This document shows, in pieces, positions 1 through 9,124 of a DNA stretch of 64,000 nucleotides (position 1 is the first letter of the stretch; the number at the start of each line of letters is the position of its first letter). The translations under genes and the position numbers were made by a program. Where the stretch lies: positions 434,001 through 498,000 of the forward strand of contig NZ_JAABOQ010000003.1 in assembly GCF_010671565.1 (NCBI RefSeq). Reading direction: 5' to 3'. The notes below the pieces were generated by a model that was not told where the DNA came from, did not search any database, and saw only the letters and a list, made by a program, of their open reading frames with translations. The DNA is from Spongiivirga citrea (GTDB lineage: Bacteria; Bacteroidota; Bacteroidia; Flavobacteriales; Flavobacteriaceae).

Positions 1-3000
1 AAGATGAAGTGCTGTCTAATAAAAATCCGATAAATGCAGATTTAAATGTGCAATGGTTGCATGGTGCTCCGGCTAAAAATATTCGGGCTGAAGTAAAAGC
101 TAATTTTTCATCTAGCTATACCAGTTTTGAAAAATACCCCAAATACGTATTTAACGATCCTTCTAGAAAATTCTCCTCTCAGGAAATTGTGGTTTTTGAT
201 GGTGAATTGAATGAAGAAGGTAAAGCCAAAGTAAATAAAGAGCTGAATGTAGGAAGTAATGCTCCTGGAATGCTAAACATTGCGTTCTTAACCAGAGCTT
301 TCGAAAAAGGTGGTGATTTCTCAATTGATGCATTTAGTAAAAAATATTCCCCCTATGAATCATATATCGGCTTACGCTCACCAAAAAGTCAAGCCTATGG
401 TTCGTATTATACTGACGAAGACACCACTTTTGATATTGTTGTAGTCGATGAAAATGGGAAACCAGTGCAGCGCAATGGTGTTGAAATAAGAGTGTATCAA
501 GTAAAATGGCGCTGGTGGTGGAGCTCTTCGTATGATAATCTTTCTTCATACGCATCTAATAATTATCACAGACCTTTTATTACTAAAAAAGTCAATACCA
601 ATAGTAAGGGTGAAGCGAGCTTTACCATTAATGTTCCAGACGAAAATCGCGGACGGTATTTAATTCGCATATCCGATCCAAAAAGCGGTCATGCAACCGG
701 GCGAACAACTTACTTCTACAAAAACTGGTGGAAAAGTGACTGGTCGGCAGATAAAGATGCAGCAAGCATGCTTGTTTTTTCAACAGACAAGGAAAAATAT
801 AATGTTGGCGAAACCGCTACGGTTACTTTCCCTTCCGGAACTGAAGGCCGTGCTTTGTTAAGCATAGAAAACGGGACTGAAGTATTAGAAACAAAATGGA
901 TCAAAACGAAAGAAGGAGAGACAAAGGCTACGATTCCTATCACCAAGGAAATGGCGCCAAATGTATTTATCAATCTATCATTATTACAACCACATGCAGT
1001 TACCAGTAATGATTTACCCCTACGCTTATATGGTGTAATTCCCATTTTAGTTGAAGATACAAATACTAGGCTAGAGCCTGAAATTTCTATGCCAGATGCA
1101 CTACAACCTGAGCAAAAATTTACGGTTAAAGTGAGTGAAAAAAGCAAGAAAGCAATGACTTATACGGTTGCCGTTGTTGATGATGGGTTGTTGGATCTTA
1201 CTCGATTTAAAACGCCAAATGCTTGGGATGATTTTTATGCTCGTGAGGCCTTAGGCGTAAAAACATGGGATATTTTTGATCATGTCATCGGTGCTTATGG
1301 TGGCAGTATTGAACAGGTTTTTGCCATTGGTGGTGGCGATGGCTCAGGTGATGGTAAAAAGAAAAAGGCCAATCGCTTTAAACCCGTCGTGAAGTATTTA
1401 GGTCCTTTCAATTTGAAAAAGGGAGAAACCAAAAGTCATACTATCACGATGCCTAATTATGTAGGTTCAGTTCGTACCATGGTGGTGGCAGGTGATGCTA
1501 CCAAGTCGGCCTATGGAAATGCGCAAAAAACAACCCCGGTGAAAAAACCATTAATGGTATTGGCAACCTTACCAAGGAAATTGAGTCCGGGTGAAAAAGT
1601 AAGCCTTCCAATTAGTGTATTTGCAATGGAAGACAAGGTGAAAAACGTCAATATTAGTCTAAAATTAAGTGATGGTATTGCAGTAGTAGGTGAAAAAACT
1701 CAAAATGTTTCGTTTGCACGGCCCGATGAGAAAATGGTGTTTTTCGACTTAGATGTAAGCAAAGCAAAAGGCATTAATACCGTGCAAGTAATCGCTTCCG
1801 GAAATGGTGAAAAATCCACCTATGAAGTGGAGATCGATGTGATAAATCCGAATCCTGTTACTACTAAATTTAAAGATGTTGTATTAGAAGCGAATGCCTC
1901 TCAAAATATTTCGTTCGATACTTTTGGGGTGATAGGAACGAATGCTGCTCAAGTAGAATTCTCGACCTTACCTCCGATGGATTTTACCCGTCGTATGGAA
2001 TATCTTATTCAATATCCACATGGATGCGTTGAGCAAACGACGAGTAGTGTATTTCCACAACTGTTTCTAGCAGATATTTTCGATCTCACCTATGAGAAAA
2101 AACAGAAAATGGATAAGAATATTAAGAACGGAATTAATCGCCTGGCTCATTTTCAACAACCTAATGGCGGCATGAGCTATTGGATTGGGGAGAATTCGGC
2201 AAATGATTGGGGCACCAGTTATTCTGGGCATTTCATGATTGAAGCGGAAAAGAAAGGTTATACATTACCACTTACTTTTATGAGTAATTGGATCAAATAC
2301 CAAAAACAAGCTGCCCGCGATTGGAGACCAAGTTATAAGTACTACAGATCTGATGTTGCTCAGGCATATCGTCTATACACCTTAGCACTTTCAGGAAATC
2401 CTGACTTAGTATCGATGAACCGTTTAAGAGAGTTTTCTGAAATATCGAACGATGCTAAATGGCGATTAGCAGCAGCCTATGCCCTAGCCGGGCAAAAAGA
2501 AGCAGCCGACAAACTCATGGCAAAGGCAAATATCAATTTTAAGCCTGTTAAAGGTGACTATTACACCTATGGCTCTGTTGACAGAAACCGTGCAATGGCA
2601 TTAGAAACAATGGTTATTTCAGGAAATAGTAAAGCCAGAGAAGTTGCAGAATATATTGCGAAAGAGCTATCAACAAATCGTTGGATGAGTACACAAACCA
2701 CAGCATACAGCTTGCTAGCAATGGCAAAAATGGTAAAGAAAAACGGTGGAAAAGACCTTAACTTTACATATGTGCTAAATGAAGGGAAAAGCGAAGCTAT
2801 TAGCACCAAAAGTGCCATTGCGCAACGCGAACTTGGAATTAAAATGGGAACAAACACCATAACAATTACCAATAAAAAAGCCAATATTGTGTACGCTCGG
2901 GTGGTAACAGCAGGAAAATTACCACTGGGAGAAGAGACTGTTGAAAAACGAGGCCTAAGCTTATCGGTAACTTATAGCGATGCAAAAGGAAGCCCCATTG

Positions 3001-3374
3001 ATGTTACTAAACTGTCTCAAGGAACAGATATTTTAGCCAATATTACAGTTTCTAATTTGAAGAGAGAATCAGTAAAAGATATCGCATTGACCCAAATATT
3101 CCCATCTGGTTGGGAAATTGTAAATACACGATTTACAGCTTATGGAAATAACACAACGAATCAAGCTCGTTACACTGATATAAGAGATGATCGCGTTAAT
3201 TTCTATTTCGATTTAAGTAGAAGTGGTTCTACTGCCTCTACTAAAAAGTTTAGTGTATTGTTAAATGCTGCTTACTTAGGAAAGTATTATTTACCAGGCA
3301 CTCAGGCCGAAGCCATGTACGACAATGATTATTTTGTAAGGAATAAAGGGCAATGGGTGGAGATTGAGAAATAA
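1..3374 (+). CDS. alpha-2-macroglobulin family protein, C-terminal part (5' end outside window)
   Basis: This is a bacterial alpha-2-macroglobulin, an envelope-anchored protease trap thought to work with PBP1C when the wall is breached. The frame is open to the left window edge, so the GTG at position 9 is not the real start. About 1,120 residues remain, against roughly 1,600-1,900 for the family. A DxGLLxLTxFxTP motif lies near 1180-1215. The thioester motif GCVEQ is intact, with the Cys codon at 2025-2027, and an alpha-helical thioester domain follows. Intact CxEQ means covalent trapping should be possible. The pairing with pbpC downstream repeats the E. coli yfhM-pbpC arrangement, here interrupted by two small genes. 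Family assignment is firm; the missing N-terminus (lipobox, first MG domains) cannot be judged. Confidence 0.95.
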   Translation, partial: DEVLSNKNPINADLNVQWLHGAPAKNIRAEVKANFSSSYTSFEKYPKYVFNDPSRKFSSQEIVVFDGELNEEGKAKVNKELNVGSNAPGMLNIAFLTRAFEKGGDFSIDAFSKKYSPYESYIGLRSPKSQAYGSYYTDEDTTFDIVVVDENGKPVQRNGVEIRVYQVKWRWWWSSSYDNLSSYASNNYHRPFITKKVNTNSKGEASFTINVPDENRGRYLIRISDPKSGHATGRTTYFYKNWWKSDWSADKDAASMLVFSTDKEKYNVGETATVTFPSGTEGRALLSIENGTEVLETKWIKTKEGETKATIPITKEMAPNVFINLSLLQPHAVTSNDLPLRLYGVIPILVEDTNTRLEPEISMPDALQPEQKFTVKVSEKSKKAMTYTVAVVDDGLLDLTRFKTPNAWDDFYAREALGVKTWDIFDHVIGAYGGSIEQVFAIGGGDGSGDGKKKKANRFKPVVKYLGPFNLKKGETKSHTITMPNYVGSVRTMVVAGDATKSAYGNAQKTTPVKKPLMVLATLPRKLSPGEKVSLPISVFAMEDKVKNVNISLKLSDGIAVVGEKTQNVSFARPDEKMVFFDLDVSKAKGINTVQVIASGNGEKSTYEVEIDVINPNPVTTKFKDVVLEANASQNISFDTFGVIGTNAAQVEFSTLPPMDFTRRMEYLIQYPHGCVEQTTSSVFPQLFLADIFDLTYEKKQKMDKNIKNGINRLAHFQQPNGGMSYWIGENSANDWGTSYSGHFMIEAEKKGYTLPLTFMSNWIKYQKQAARDWRPSYKYYRSDVAQAYRLYTLALSGNPDLVSMNRLREFSEISNDAKWRLAAAYALAGQKEAADKLMAKANINFKPVKGDYYTYGSVDRNRAMALETMVISGNSKAREVAEYIAKELSTNRWMSTQTTAYSLLAMAKMVKKNGGKDLNFTYVLNEGKSEAISTKSAIAQRELGIKMGTNTITITNKKANIVYARVVTAGKLPLGEETVEKRGLSLSVTYSDAKGSPIDVTKLSQGTDILANITVSNLKRESVKDIALTQIFPSGWEIVNTRFTAYGNNTTNQARYTDIRDDRVNFYFDLSRSGSTASTKKFSVLLNAAYLGKYYLPGTQAEAMYDNDYFVRNKGQWVEIEK

Positions 3375-3380
3375 AAAAGA

Positions 3381-3456
3381 TTGTCCGTTCGAGCGCAGTC
3401 GAGAACTACCTCGACTTGTCTAAGATAGGTTTCGGCTGCGCTCAACCTGACAGTTT
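3381..3456. repeat. REP-like imperfect inverted repeat between convergent genes
   Basis: Two arms face each other: one contains gagcgcagtcgagaac and the other gtttcggctgcgctc, so the RNA could fold as a long imperfect hairpin. Short GC-rich elements with a CGACTGCGCTC core are familiar in intergenic spaces of flavobacterial genomes. It sits between the ends of the alpha-2-macroglobulin gene and the convergent small gene at 3459 and may end transcription from both sides. The repeat is visible directly; its function is inferred. Confidence 0.6.
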
Positions 3457-3458
3457 AA

Positions 3459-3743
3459 CTAATTATCCCAAGGCTTCTTGTTTTTAGCCTTCGGCCCTTG
3501 TAAAGGTTTTCTCTTGATAAAAGAAACCTTTTTAGTAGTCACGTTCTTTTTATCCCATGGTTTTTGATTCTTGAATGCAGGTCCAGTTAGCGGACTTGGC
3601 TTTTCGGCAACAACAACCGTGTTATTAGAATCATATTTAACTGAAGGATGTGCATTTTTATAAGCTGGGCCCGTTAGTTTTTTATCTTGGGCAAATGCGA
3701 AAGAACCTATTAGAAGCGAAATTGATAAAATTGCGTATTTCAT
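3459..3743 (-). CDS. small secreted protein with three GPxxKNxxP repeats
   Basis: I do not recognise a named family. The product is about 94 residues with a signal peptide (MKYAILSISLL, cleavage after FAFA). The mature part has three copies of the unit L-T/Q-G-P-x-x-K-N-x-x-P, the last two followed by WD: LTGPAYKNAHP, LTGPAFKNQKPWD and LQGPKAKNKKPWD. It is very basic and has no cysteines. A start four codons upstream (3755) is possible, but the internal Met gives a normal signal peptide. It lies antisense to and inside the alpha-2-macroglobulin/pbpC neighbourhood; an envelope or wall-associated role is only a guess. Confidence 0.7.
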   Translation of the reverse strand: MKYAILSISLLIGSFAFAQDKKLTGPAYKNAHPSVKYDSNNTVVVAEKPSPLTGPAFKNQKPWDKKNVTTKKVSFIKRKPLQGPKAKNKKPWDN

Positions 3744-3821
3744 AATTTGAAGCATTAAAAATTATCAATAGTAAAATTAATACATAATAAAATGAACGCA
3801 AAATACGAATGTGGTATTTAT

Positions 3822-4364
3822 ATGAAGATAGTATCATTTTTGCTATTCAGCTTTTTTACAAGTTGCGCAACTCATACTAATATAGCAAGTGGTGATATTT
3901 ATGAGGTTGTTAATGCCACCTTTAATAGAAACGGAAAACCAATAAAAGGAACGCTATACAAGAATATCATTTTAGATAAGGGAAAATCAGATAATTCCTT
4001 TCACTTAAATTGGAATGACATCTTATATCATGAAGCATTAACAGGAGCATTACCGATCCTTGATTCCGTCCCGCTTGAAAGCGAAAAACTCCTTTCACAA
4101 CAGGATCTCAATTATATGAGAAAACAGGCCAGCCAAAAACAACTTAAGCAATGGGACAAAAACAGACTTTCTTCTAAGGTAGCTCTCAGTAGAAACATTA
4201 GCAAATCAAAAAGTGTGTCCTTTCCTCTTTTTTCAATCGACAGAAAAGTAGCTATTATTTATACAGCTAGCCCATCAGGAGGAGATGTTCGGATTTTAAA
4301 AAAAGTAATGGGAGAATGGAAGCTTGCCTATGGAGGAATTGCTGGATTTATAGCATGTATGTAA
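3822..4364 (+). CDS. hypothetical lipoprotein upstream of pbpC
   Basis: Unrecognised lipoprotein of 180 residues. The start at 3822 is chosen over the ATG at 3792 because it gives a compact signal peptide (MKIVSFLLFSFF) ending in the lipobox TSC; the ten extra upstream residues are polar and break that pattern. The rest is soluble-looking, with a basic stretch near residues 110-140. It ends eight bases before the pbpC start, so the two are almost certainly cotranscribed, placing it in the alpha-2-macroglobulin/PBP1C envelope-defence context. No catalytic motif is visible. Confidence 0.75.
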   Translation: MKIVSFLLFSFFTSCATHTNIASGDIYEVVNATFNRNGKPIKGTLYKNIILDKGKSDNSFHLNWNDILYHEALTGALPILDSVPLESEKLLSQQDLNYMRKQASQKQLKQWDKNRLSSKVALSRNISKSKSVSFPLFSIDRKVAIIYTASPSGGDVRILKKVMGEWKLAYGGIAGFIACM

Positions 4365-4372
4365 CAAGATGA

Positions 4373-6724
4373 ATGAATAAAATTAAAAAGTACATAGCAA
4401 AAAATAAGCTCAAAAGCATTCTTTTACTTATGAGCTTAATCGCCTATGCCTTTTGCTTACCTGAACCTCTATTTAAAGATCCAACTGCAACAGTAATCGA
4501 TAGTGAAGATGGAGCGCTTCTGGGAGCCTTAATTGCTGATGATGGACAATGGCGATTTCCTTCCAACGATTCTGTTCCACAAAAATTTAAAGAATGTATA
4601 GTTCATTTTGAAGACGAATATTTTTACAAACATCCTGGGTTTAATCCTATTTCAATAGCCAAAGCACTTTCAGAAAACGTCTCTTCCGGCAAAGTAAAAC
4701 GAGGTGGTAGTACCTTAACACAACAAACCATCCGATTGGCTAGAAAAGGAAAAAGCCGAACCTATTTTGAAAAGGGAATCGAGCTAGTTATGGCAACTCG
4801 ATTGGAAATTAGACACTCGAAAGACAAGATTTTATCGCTTTATGCCTCGAACGCACCTTTCGGCGGAAATGTGGTTGGTTTAGATGCGGCTGCATGGCGT
4901 TATTTTGGCAGAAATACCCATGATCTTTCTTGGGCAGAGAATGCGACCTTAGCTGTTTTACCAAATGCGCCCAGCCTTATTTATCCTGGGAAAAATCAGG
5001 ATAGACTGCTTAAAAAAAGAAACCGATTGCTCAAAAAATTACTCGACAAAAAGGTTATCGATAGCCTGACTTATGAATTGTCTGTTTTAGAAACATTACC
5101 TCAAAAACCATATCCTATTCCGCAGTTGGCGCCTCATTTATTACAAAAAATCGCCCGAAAGAATAAAGGAAAACGCGTAAAAACCTCAATTAAGTCTGCT
5201 TTACAATATCAGACTAATGAGGTGGTAAAAAATAATTACAATAGCTTAAAGCAAAATGAAATATATAACATTGCCGTTTTAGTGCTTGATGTAAAAACGA
5301 GAAAAGTGCTTAGCTATGTAGGCAACGCACCAACCGACAAAGCACATCAAAAAGATGTTGACGTTATCGACAAAGCAAGAAGCACAGGGAGCATTATGAA
5401 ACCATTTCTATTCACATCGGTTTTAGACGCGGGTGATATGCTGCCAAATACCCTTGTTGCTGATGTTCCGACTCAAATTGCAGGTTACAATCCCGAGAAC
5501 TTTAATAAAGAATTTGACGGTGCTGTTTCTGCCAGTAAAGCCTTGTCGCGTTCATTAAATGTTCCATCAGTAAGAATGTTGCAAAGCTTCGGATTAGATC
5601 GATTTTATCACTACCTAAAAAAACTAGAACTACGTGATATTAAATACAATGCCAATCATTATGGCCTATCGTTAATCTTAGGCGGAGCCGAAAGTAATTT
5701 ATGGGATTTATGCAAAACCTATGCGGCATTTTCATCAACTCTAAATCACTTTAATCAAGAATCGAGCAACTACTATAGCAATGAGTTTTGCGAGCCAAGT
5801 TTTTTAGCAGAGGAGGAAATAGATTTTGGTTCCTTATCCAGAGAAAAGACCATTTTCGATGCCGGGTCAATTTACCTGACTTATGAATCGATGAAAGAAG
5901 TAAACCGGCCCGAGGAGGATGAAAATTGGGAATTTTTTGATGCTAGCAAACGAATCGCCTGGAAAACGGGAACCAGTTTTGGGTTTCGCGATGCTTGGGC
6001 TATTGGCACTACTAAAGATTATGTAGTTGGTGTGTGGGTTGGTAATGCTGATGGGGAGGGTCGACCAGGTTTAGTCGGTGTTCAAGCTGCAGCACCAATT
6101 TTATTTGACGTATTCGACTTGCTTCCTAATAGTCGATGGTTTTCGAAACCTTATGATGAAATGAGAGAAGTCCCTATCTGTACCAAAAGTGGCTATCGTG
6201 CAAGTGAATTATGCGAAGAAACGCAACAACGTTTTGTACAACTAAGCGGACTTAAAACAAAACCTTGTCCTTATCATGTCTGGGTACATTTGGATAAAGA
6301 AGAACAATATCAGATAAATTCTTCCTGCGAACCGTTGACCAATATGACCAATAAATCATGGTTTGTATTACCACCATTAATGGAATATTACTATCAACGA
6401 AAAAATCCATATTACAAACGGCTACCTAATTTTAGAAATGATTGTTTGGGTGAAAATACATTGACGATGGATTTTATTTATCCAAAAACAAATAGCAAAG
6501 TATTCTTGCCTAAAGACTTCTCGGGTGAAACAAATGAAGTTGTCTTTAAACTTGCCCATTCACAATCGGAAGCAACCGTTTTTTGGTATGTCGATGAGCA
6601 ATTTGTCGGCAGCACGAAAGGGATTCATGATTTTGCAGTAAAACCAAAACCTGGTAAACATTTAATTACTGTCGTTGATGAATTTGGTAATGAAGCTAAG
6701 AGACGAATTGAGATTGGGGAATAA
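4373..6724 (+). CDS. pbpC: penicillin-binding protein 1C (peptidoglycan glycosyltransferase/transpeptidase)
   Basis: This bifunctional class A PBP polymerises and cross-links peptidoglycan in the periplasm. An N-terminal membrane anchor spans about residues 13-30. The GT51 glycosyltransferase follows, with the catalytic Glu in EDEYFYKHPG (around residue 80) and RGGSTLTQQ. The transpeptidase domain has the SxxK nucleophile (SIMK, Ser about 340), an SxN box in SRSLNVPS, and KTGTS at about 531. The C-terminal hundred residues fit the BiPBP_C domain found in PBP1C. Length (783 aa) is normal. The start is eight bases after the preceding lipoprotein gene. Its association with an alpha-2-macroglobulin is the classic genomic pairing. 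Confidence 0.96.
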   Translation: MNKIKKYIAKNKLKSILLLMSLIAYAFCLPEPLFKDPTATVIDSEDGALLGALIADDGQWRFPSNDSVPQKFKECIVHFEDEYFYKHPGFNPISIAKALSENVSSGKVKRGGSTLTQQTIRLARKGKSRTYFEKGIELVMATRLEIRHSKDKILSLYASNAPFGGNVVGLDAAAWRYFGRNTHDLSWAENATLAVLPNAPSLIYPGKNQDRLLKKRNRLLKKLLDKKVIDSLTYELSVLETLPQKPYPIPQLAPHLLQKIARKNKGKRVKTSIKSALQYQTNEVVKNNYNSLKQNEIYNIAVLVLDVKTRKVLSYVGNAPTDKAHQKDVDVIDKARSTGSIMKPFLFTSVLDAGDMLPNTLVADVPTQIAGYNPENFNKEFDGAVSASKALSRSLNVPSVRMLQSFGLDRFYHYLKKLELRDIKYNANHYGLSLILGGAESNLWDLCKTYAAFSSTLNHFNQESSNYYSNEFCEPSFLAEEEIDFGSLSREKTIFDAGSIYLTYESMKEVNRPEEDENWEFFDASKRIAWKTGTSFGFRDAWAIGTTKDYVVGVWVGNADGEGRPGLVGVQAAAPILFDVFDLLPNSRWFSKPYDEMREVPICTKSGYRASELCEETQQRFVQLSGLKTKPCPYHVWVHLDKEEQYQINSSCEPLTNMTNKSWFVLPPLMEYYYQRKNPYYKRLPNFRNDCLGENTLTMDFIYPKTNSKVFLPKDFSGETNEVVFKLAHSQSEATVFWYVDEQFVGSTKGIHDFAVKPKPGKHLITVVDEFGNEAKRRIEIGE

Positions 6725-6757
6725 AAAAACCGCCCCATAGTAGGAGCGGTTTAAATT
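6722..6757 (+). terminator. hairpin terminator after pbpC, shared with convergent mscL
   Basis: The arms aaaccgcccc and ggagcggttt form a GC-rich stem flanked by A-rich and T-rich tracts. It lies directly after the pbpC stop codon and before the mscL 3' end, so it can act in both directions. The same stem sequence occurs at 21585-21625. Confidence 0.75.
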
Positions 6758-6795
6758 AGACATATAGAATAAGCAGCGTAGCGGCTGCGAAATTT

Positions 6796-7197
6796 TTATT
6801 TTTTCAATGCCTCTAGGATGTCTTTTAATAAATCATTGTCAGAAGGACCTGCTGGAGCAGCTGGCGGCTCTGGCTTCTTCATTTTATTGACAGCTTTTAC
6901 GATCATAAACATTACAAAAGCTACAATGATAAAATCGATTACGTTGGTAAGGAAAGTTCCATATTCCAGCCAAACTTCTCCGACCATTTCGCCGGCTTCA
7001 TTGGCGGTACCATCTTTGAGTTTCATACGTAAATCTTTAAAATCTGCATCGAAAAGTAGTCCGATTAATGGTGAAACGATTCCTCCGGTAAACGAAGCTA
7101 CCAACTTGTTAAAAGCGGCACCCATGACGAAACCAACGGCAATATCTACCAGGTTTCCTTTCATGGCGAAATCTTTAAACTCGCTTAAAAATCCCAT
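6796..7197 (-). CDS. mscL: large-conductance mechanosensitive channel MscL
   Basis: MscL is a homopentameric inner-membrane channel that opens under membrane tension to release solutes during osmotic downshock. The N-terminus MGFLSEFKDFAMKGN followed by VDIAVGFVMGAAF is the diagnostic amphipathic helix and first glycine/alanine-rich transmembrane segment. The second segment is near residues 85-108, followed by a basic MKK stretch and a C-terminal helix. The start at 7197 gives 133 residues, matching the family; the longer reading frame to 7230 would add 11 residues ahead of the conserved N-terminus. It is convergent with pbpC. Confidence 0.95.
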   Translation of the reverse strand: MGFLSEFKDFAMKGNLVDIAVGFVMGAAFNKLVASFTGGIVSPLIGLLFDADFKDLRMKLKDGTANEAGEMVGEVWLEYGTFLTNVIDFIIVAFVMFMIVKAVNKMKKPEPPAAPAGPSDNDLLKDILEALKK

Positions 7198-7287
7198 AAT
7201 TATTTTAATGTTAATTGGTTTATATGACAATAAATGTAGTCAAAAAACGACTCCTTTAACAAAATTTTTGAAAAAAGAAGCTTTATC

Positions 7288-8394
7288 TTATCGAAGAAAT
7301 GTTCGTTTTACTCGTTGAGATACCATTGTTAGCAGTTCATAAGAAATAGTCCCGATTAAGTTCGCAGCATCTTCAGCAGTGTGATCTTTATCAAATATGA
7401 TGACCTCATCGCCTTCCTTACAATCAATACCAGAAATATTGACCATGATCATATCCATACAGACATTACCAATTATCGAAGCTTTTTGATTATTGATGAT
7501 GACAAAACCTTTTTCATTACCAAAGTTTCGACTAATGCCATCCGCATGACCAATTGGGATAGTTGCTGTTTTTTCATATCCTTTTGAAACATACGCCCGG
7601 TTGTAGCCCACCGTTTCATTAGGTTCGATCATGTGAATTTGCGAAATTACCGATCTTAAACTCGCAACTGGTTTCAACTCTTTATTGAATTTGGGGTCAT
7701 TTCCATACCCGTATAAAGAAATTCCGCAACGCACCATATCAAATTGCGCCTCGGGATAATTTAAAACCCCCGATGAATTTAGTTGATGCATCATCATTTC
7801 ATAACCCAGTTTAGATTTAATCTCTGATGCAATTTTCTTGAAATTAGAAATTTGACCTAATGTGAATTCTCTTTCATTTTCATCTTCAGAAGCGGCTAAA
7901 TGGGAAAAAATGGATTTTACTTTTAATTCTGGTGCAGGTTTCAGGACCTCAACAATAAAATCAACATCATTTTCCCAAAAACCAAGTCGATTTAATCCAG
8001 TATTAAATTTTATATGAACAGGATAGTTTTTCTGGTTTTGATCTTTTGCAACTTTTGCAAACGCTCTTAGAATTCTTGGAGAATACAAACTAGGTTCTAG
8101 ACAACGGTCTATGATCTCTTTAAAATTAATGGGTTGTGGGTGAAGGACTAGAATGGGAGTCTCGATTCCTGCATTTCGCAAAGCAACGCCTTCATTTGTA
8201 TAAGCAACCGCCAAATAATCGGCTCCTAATTCCTCCAAAAACTTAGCTACTTCAGCTGCATCGCTACCATAACCAAAGGCCTTAACGACAGCCAGTAACT
8301 TAGTTTCTGGTTTTAAAAGCGATCGAATAAATCGATAATTGTGGGCCATCGCATTTAAATCGATTTGCAGTACTGTCTCTTGTGCAGCAGCCAT
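7288..8394 (-). CDS. alr: alanine racemase
   Basis: PLP-dependent conversion of L- to D-alanine for peptidoglycan precursors. The PLP lysine lies in the motif VVKAFGYG at about residue 38, the Bacteroidetes form of the usual VKANAYGHG. MVRCGISLYGYG and the IPIGHADG segment (IPxGYADG in many homologues) mark the second half. Length (368 aa) is normal. Its ATG overlaps the tdk stop by one base (TAATG), so translation is probably coupled to tdk. Confidence 0.95.
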   Translation of the reverse strand: MAAAQETVLQIDLNAMAHNYRFIRSLLKPETKLLAVVKAFGYGSDAAEVAKFLEELGADYLAVAYTNEGVALRNAGIETPILVLHPQPINFKEIIDRCLEPSLYSPRILRAFAKVAKDQNQKNYPVHIKFNTGLNRLGFWENDVDFIVEVLKPAPELKVKSIFSHLAASEDENEREFTLGQISNFKKIASEIKSKLGYEMMMHQLNSSGVLNYPEAQFDMVRCGISLYGYGNDPKFNKELKPVASLRSVISQIHMIEPNETVGYNRAYVSKGYEKTATIPIGHADGISRNFGNEKGFVIINNQKASIIGNVCMDMIMVNISGIDCKEGDEVIIFDKDHTAEDAANLIGTISYELLTMVSQRVKRTFLR

Positions 8395-9041
8395 TAATTA
8401 GCGGACTTTTTGTTTTCAGAATCGACTTGCTCGGCATCTTTCACTTCCATATTTCGCACTTTTTGGCGAAGCATTGCTTTATAGTAGGCAGCCCGACTTA
8501 GTGGCTCATACTCTTCGGTCTCACCTAGCATCACCAACTTATCATTTTCTGCTTTTCTAAAACTGTACTGTGCTAAATTCCCTGTTCGCGTACAAACGGC
8601 GTGTACTTTGGTTACGTATTCGGCTGTAGCCATAAGATTTGGCATGGGTCCAAACGGATTTCCTTTAAAATCCATATCTAATCCAGCAACAATCACCCGA
8701 ATACCTTTATTGGCGAGGTCATTGCAAACCGAGACAATCTCATCATCAAAAAACTGCGCTTCGTCAATACCAACAACATCACAATTATCAGCTAACAAAC
8801 GAATATTCGCCGCAGCCGGAACTGGTGTTGAGCGTATTTCATTATCATCATGAGAAACTACTTTTTCATCATCATAACGCACATCAATCGCAGGCTTAAA
8901 AATCTCAACTTTCTGTCGTGCGAATTGCGCTCGTTTTAACCTTCGTATCAATTCTTCGGTCTTTCCAGAAAACATCGAGCCGCAGATCACTTCGATCCAG
9001 CCAAATTGCTCTTTATGATTTACGGTGTTTTCGAGAAACAT
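8394..9041 (-). CDS. tdk: thymidine kinase
   Basis: Phosphorylates thymidine to dTMP in pyrimidine salvage. It has the P-loop GSMFSGKT (about residues 21-28) and the catalytic DEAQF motif (about 93-97). The C-terminal lasso region contains [14 protein letters not shown], where many type II thymidine kinases carry a CxxC zinc pair. Here the second Cys is absent, and the later Cys pair is replaced in SRAAYYK, so the structural zinc is probably lost. From memory this is usual in flavobacteria, so it is a lineage trait rather than damage. It is the first gene of a tdk-alr operon. Confidence 0.95.
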   Translation of the reverse strand: MFLENTVNHKEQFGWIEVICGSMFSGKTEELIRRLKRAQFARQKVEIFKPAIDVRYDDEKVVSHDDNEIRSTPVPAAANIRLLADNCDVVGIDEAQFFDDEIVSVCNDLANKGIRVIVAGLDMDFKGNPFGPMPNLMATAEYVTKVHAVCTRTGNLAQYSFRKAENDKLVMLGETEEYEPLSRAAYYKAMLRQKVRNMEVKDAEQVDSENKKSAN

Positions 9042-9124
9042 TTTGTAATTTTCTAGACGAAAACGTACAGAAGTTACGTTTCATTATAAGTGACACAAAC
9101 ATACATAAATAAAATACAAAAGCG

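Noticed and set aside
716-1147. 143-residue minus-strand frame inside the alpha-2-macroglobulin gene
   Set aside because: It overlaps a clearly conserved coding region on the other strand, and its composition is that of antisense translation.
2567-2884. Hydrophobic minus-strand frame inside the alpha-2-macroglobulin gene
   Set aside because: Hydrophobic residues arise from antisense Lys/Asn/Glu codons; there is no independent start context or homology.
6818-7318. 166-residue plus-strand open frame opposite mscL
   Set aside because: It is the shadow of the mscL coding strand; the minus-strand product is a textbook MscL and this frame has no conserved feature.
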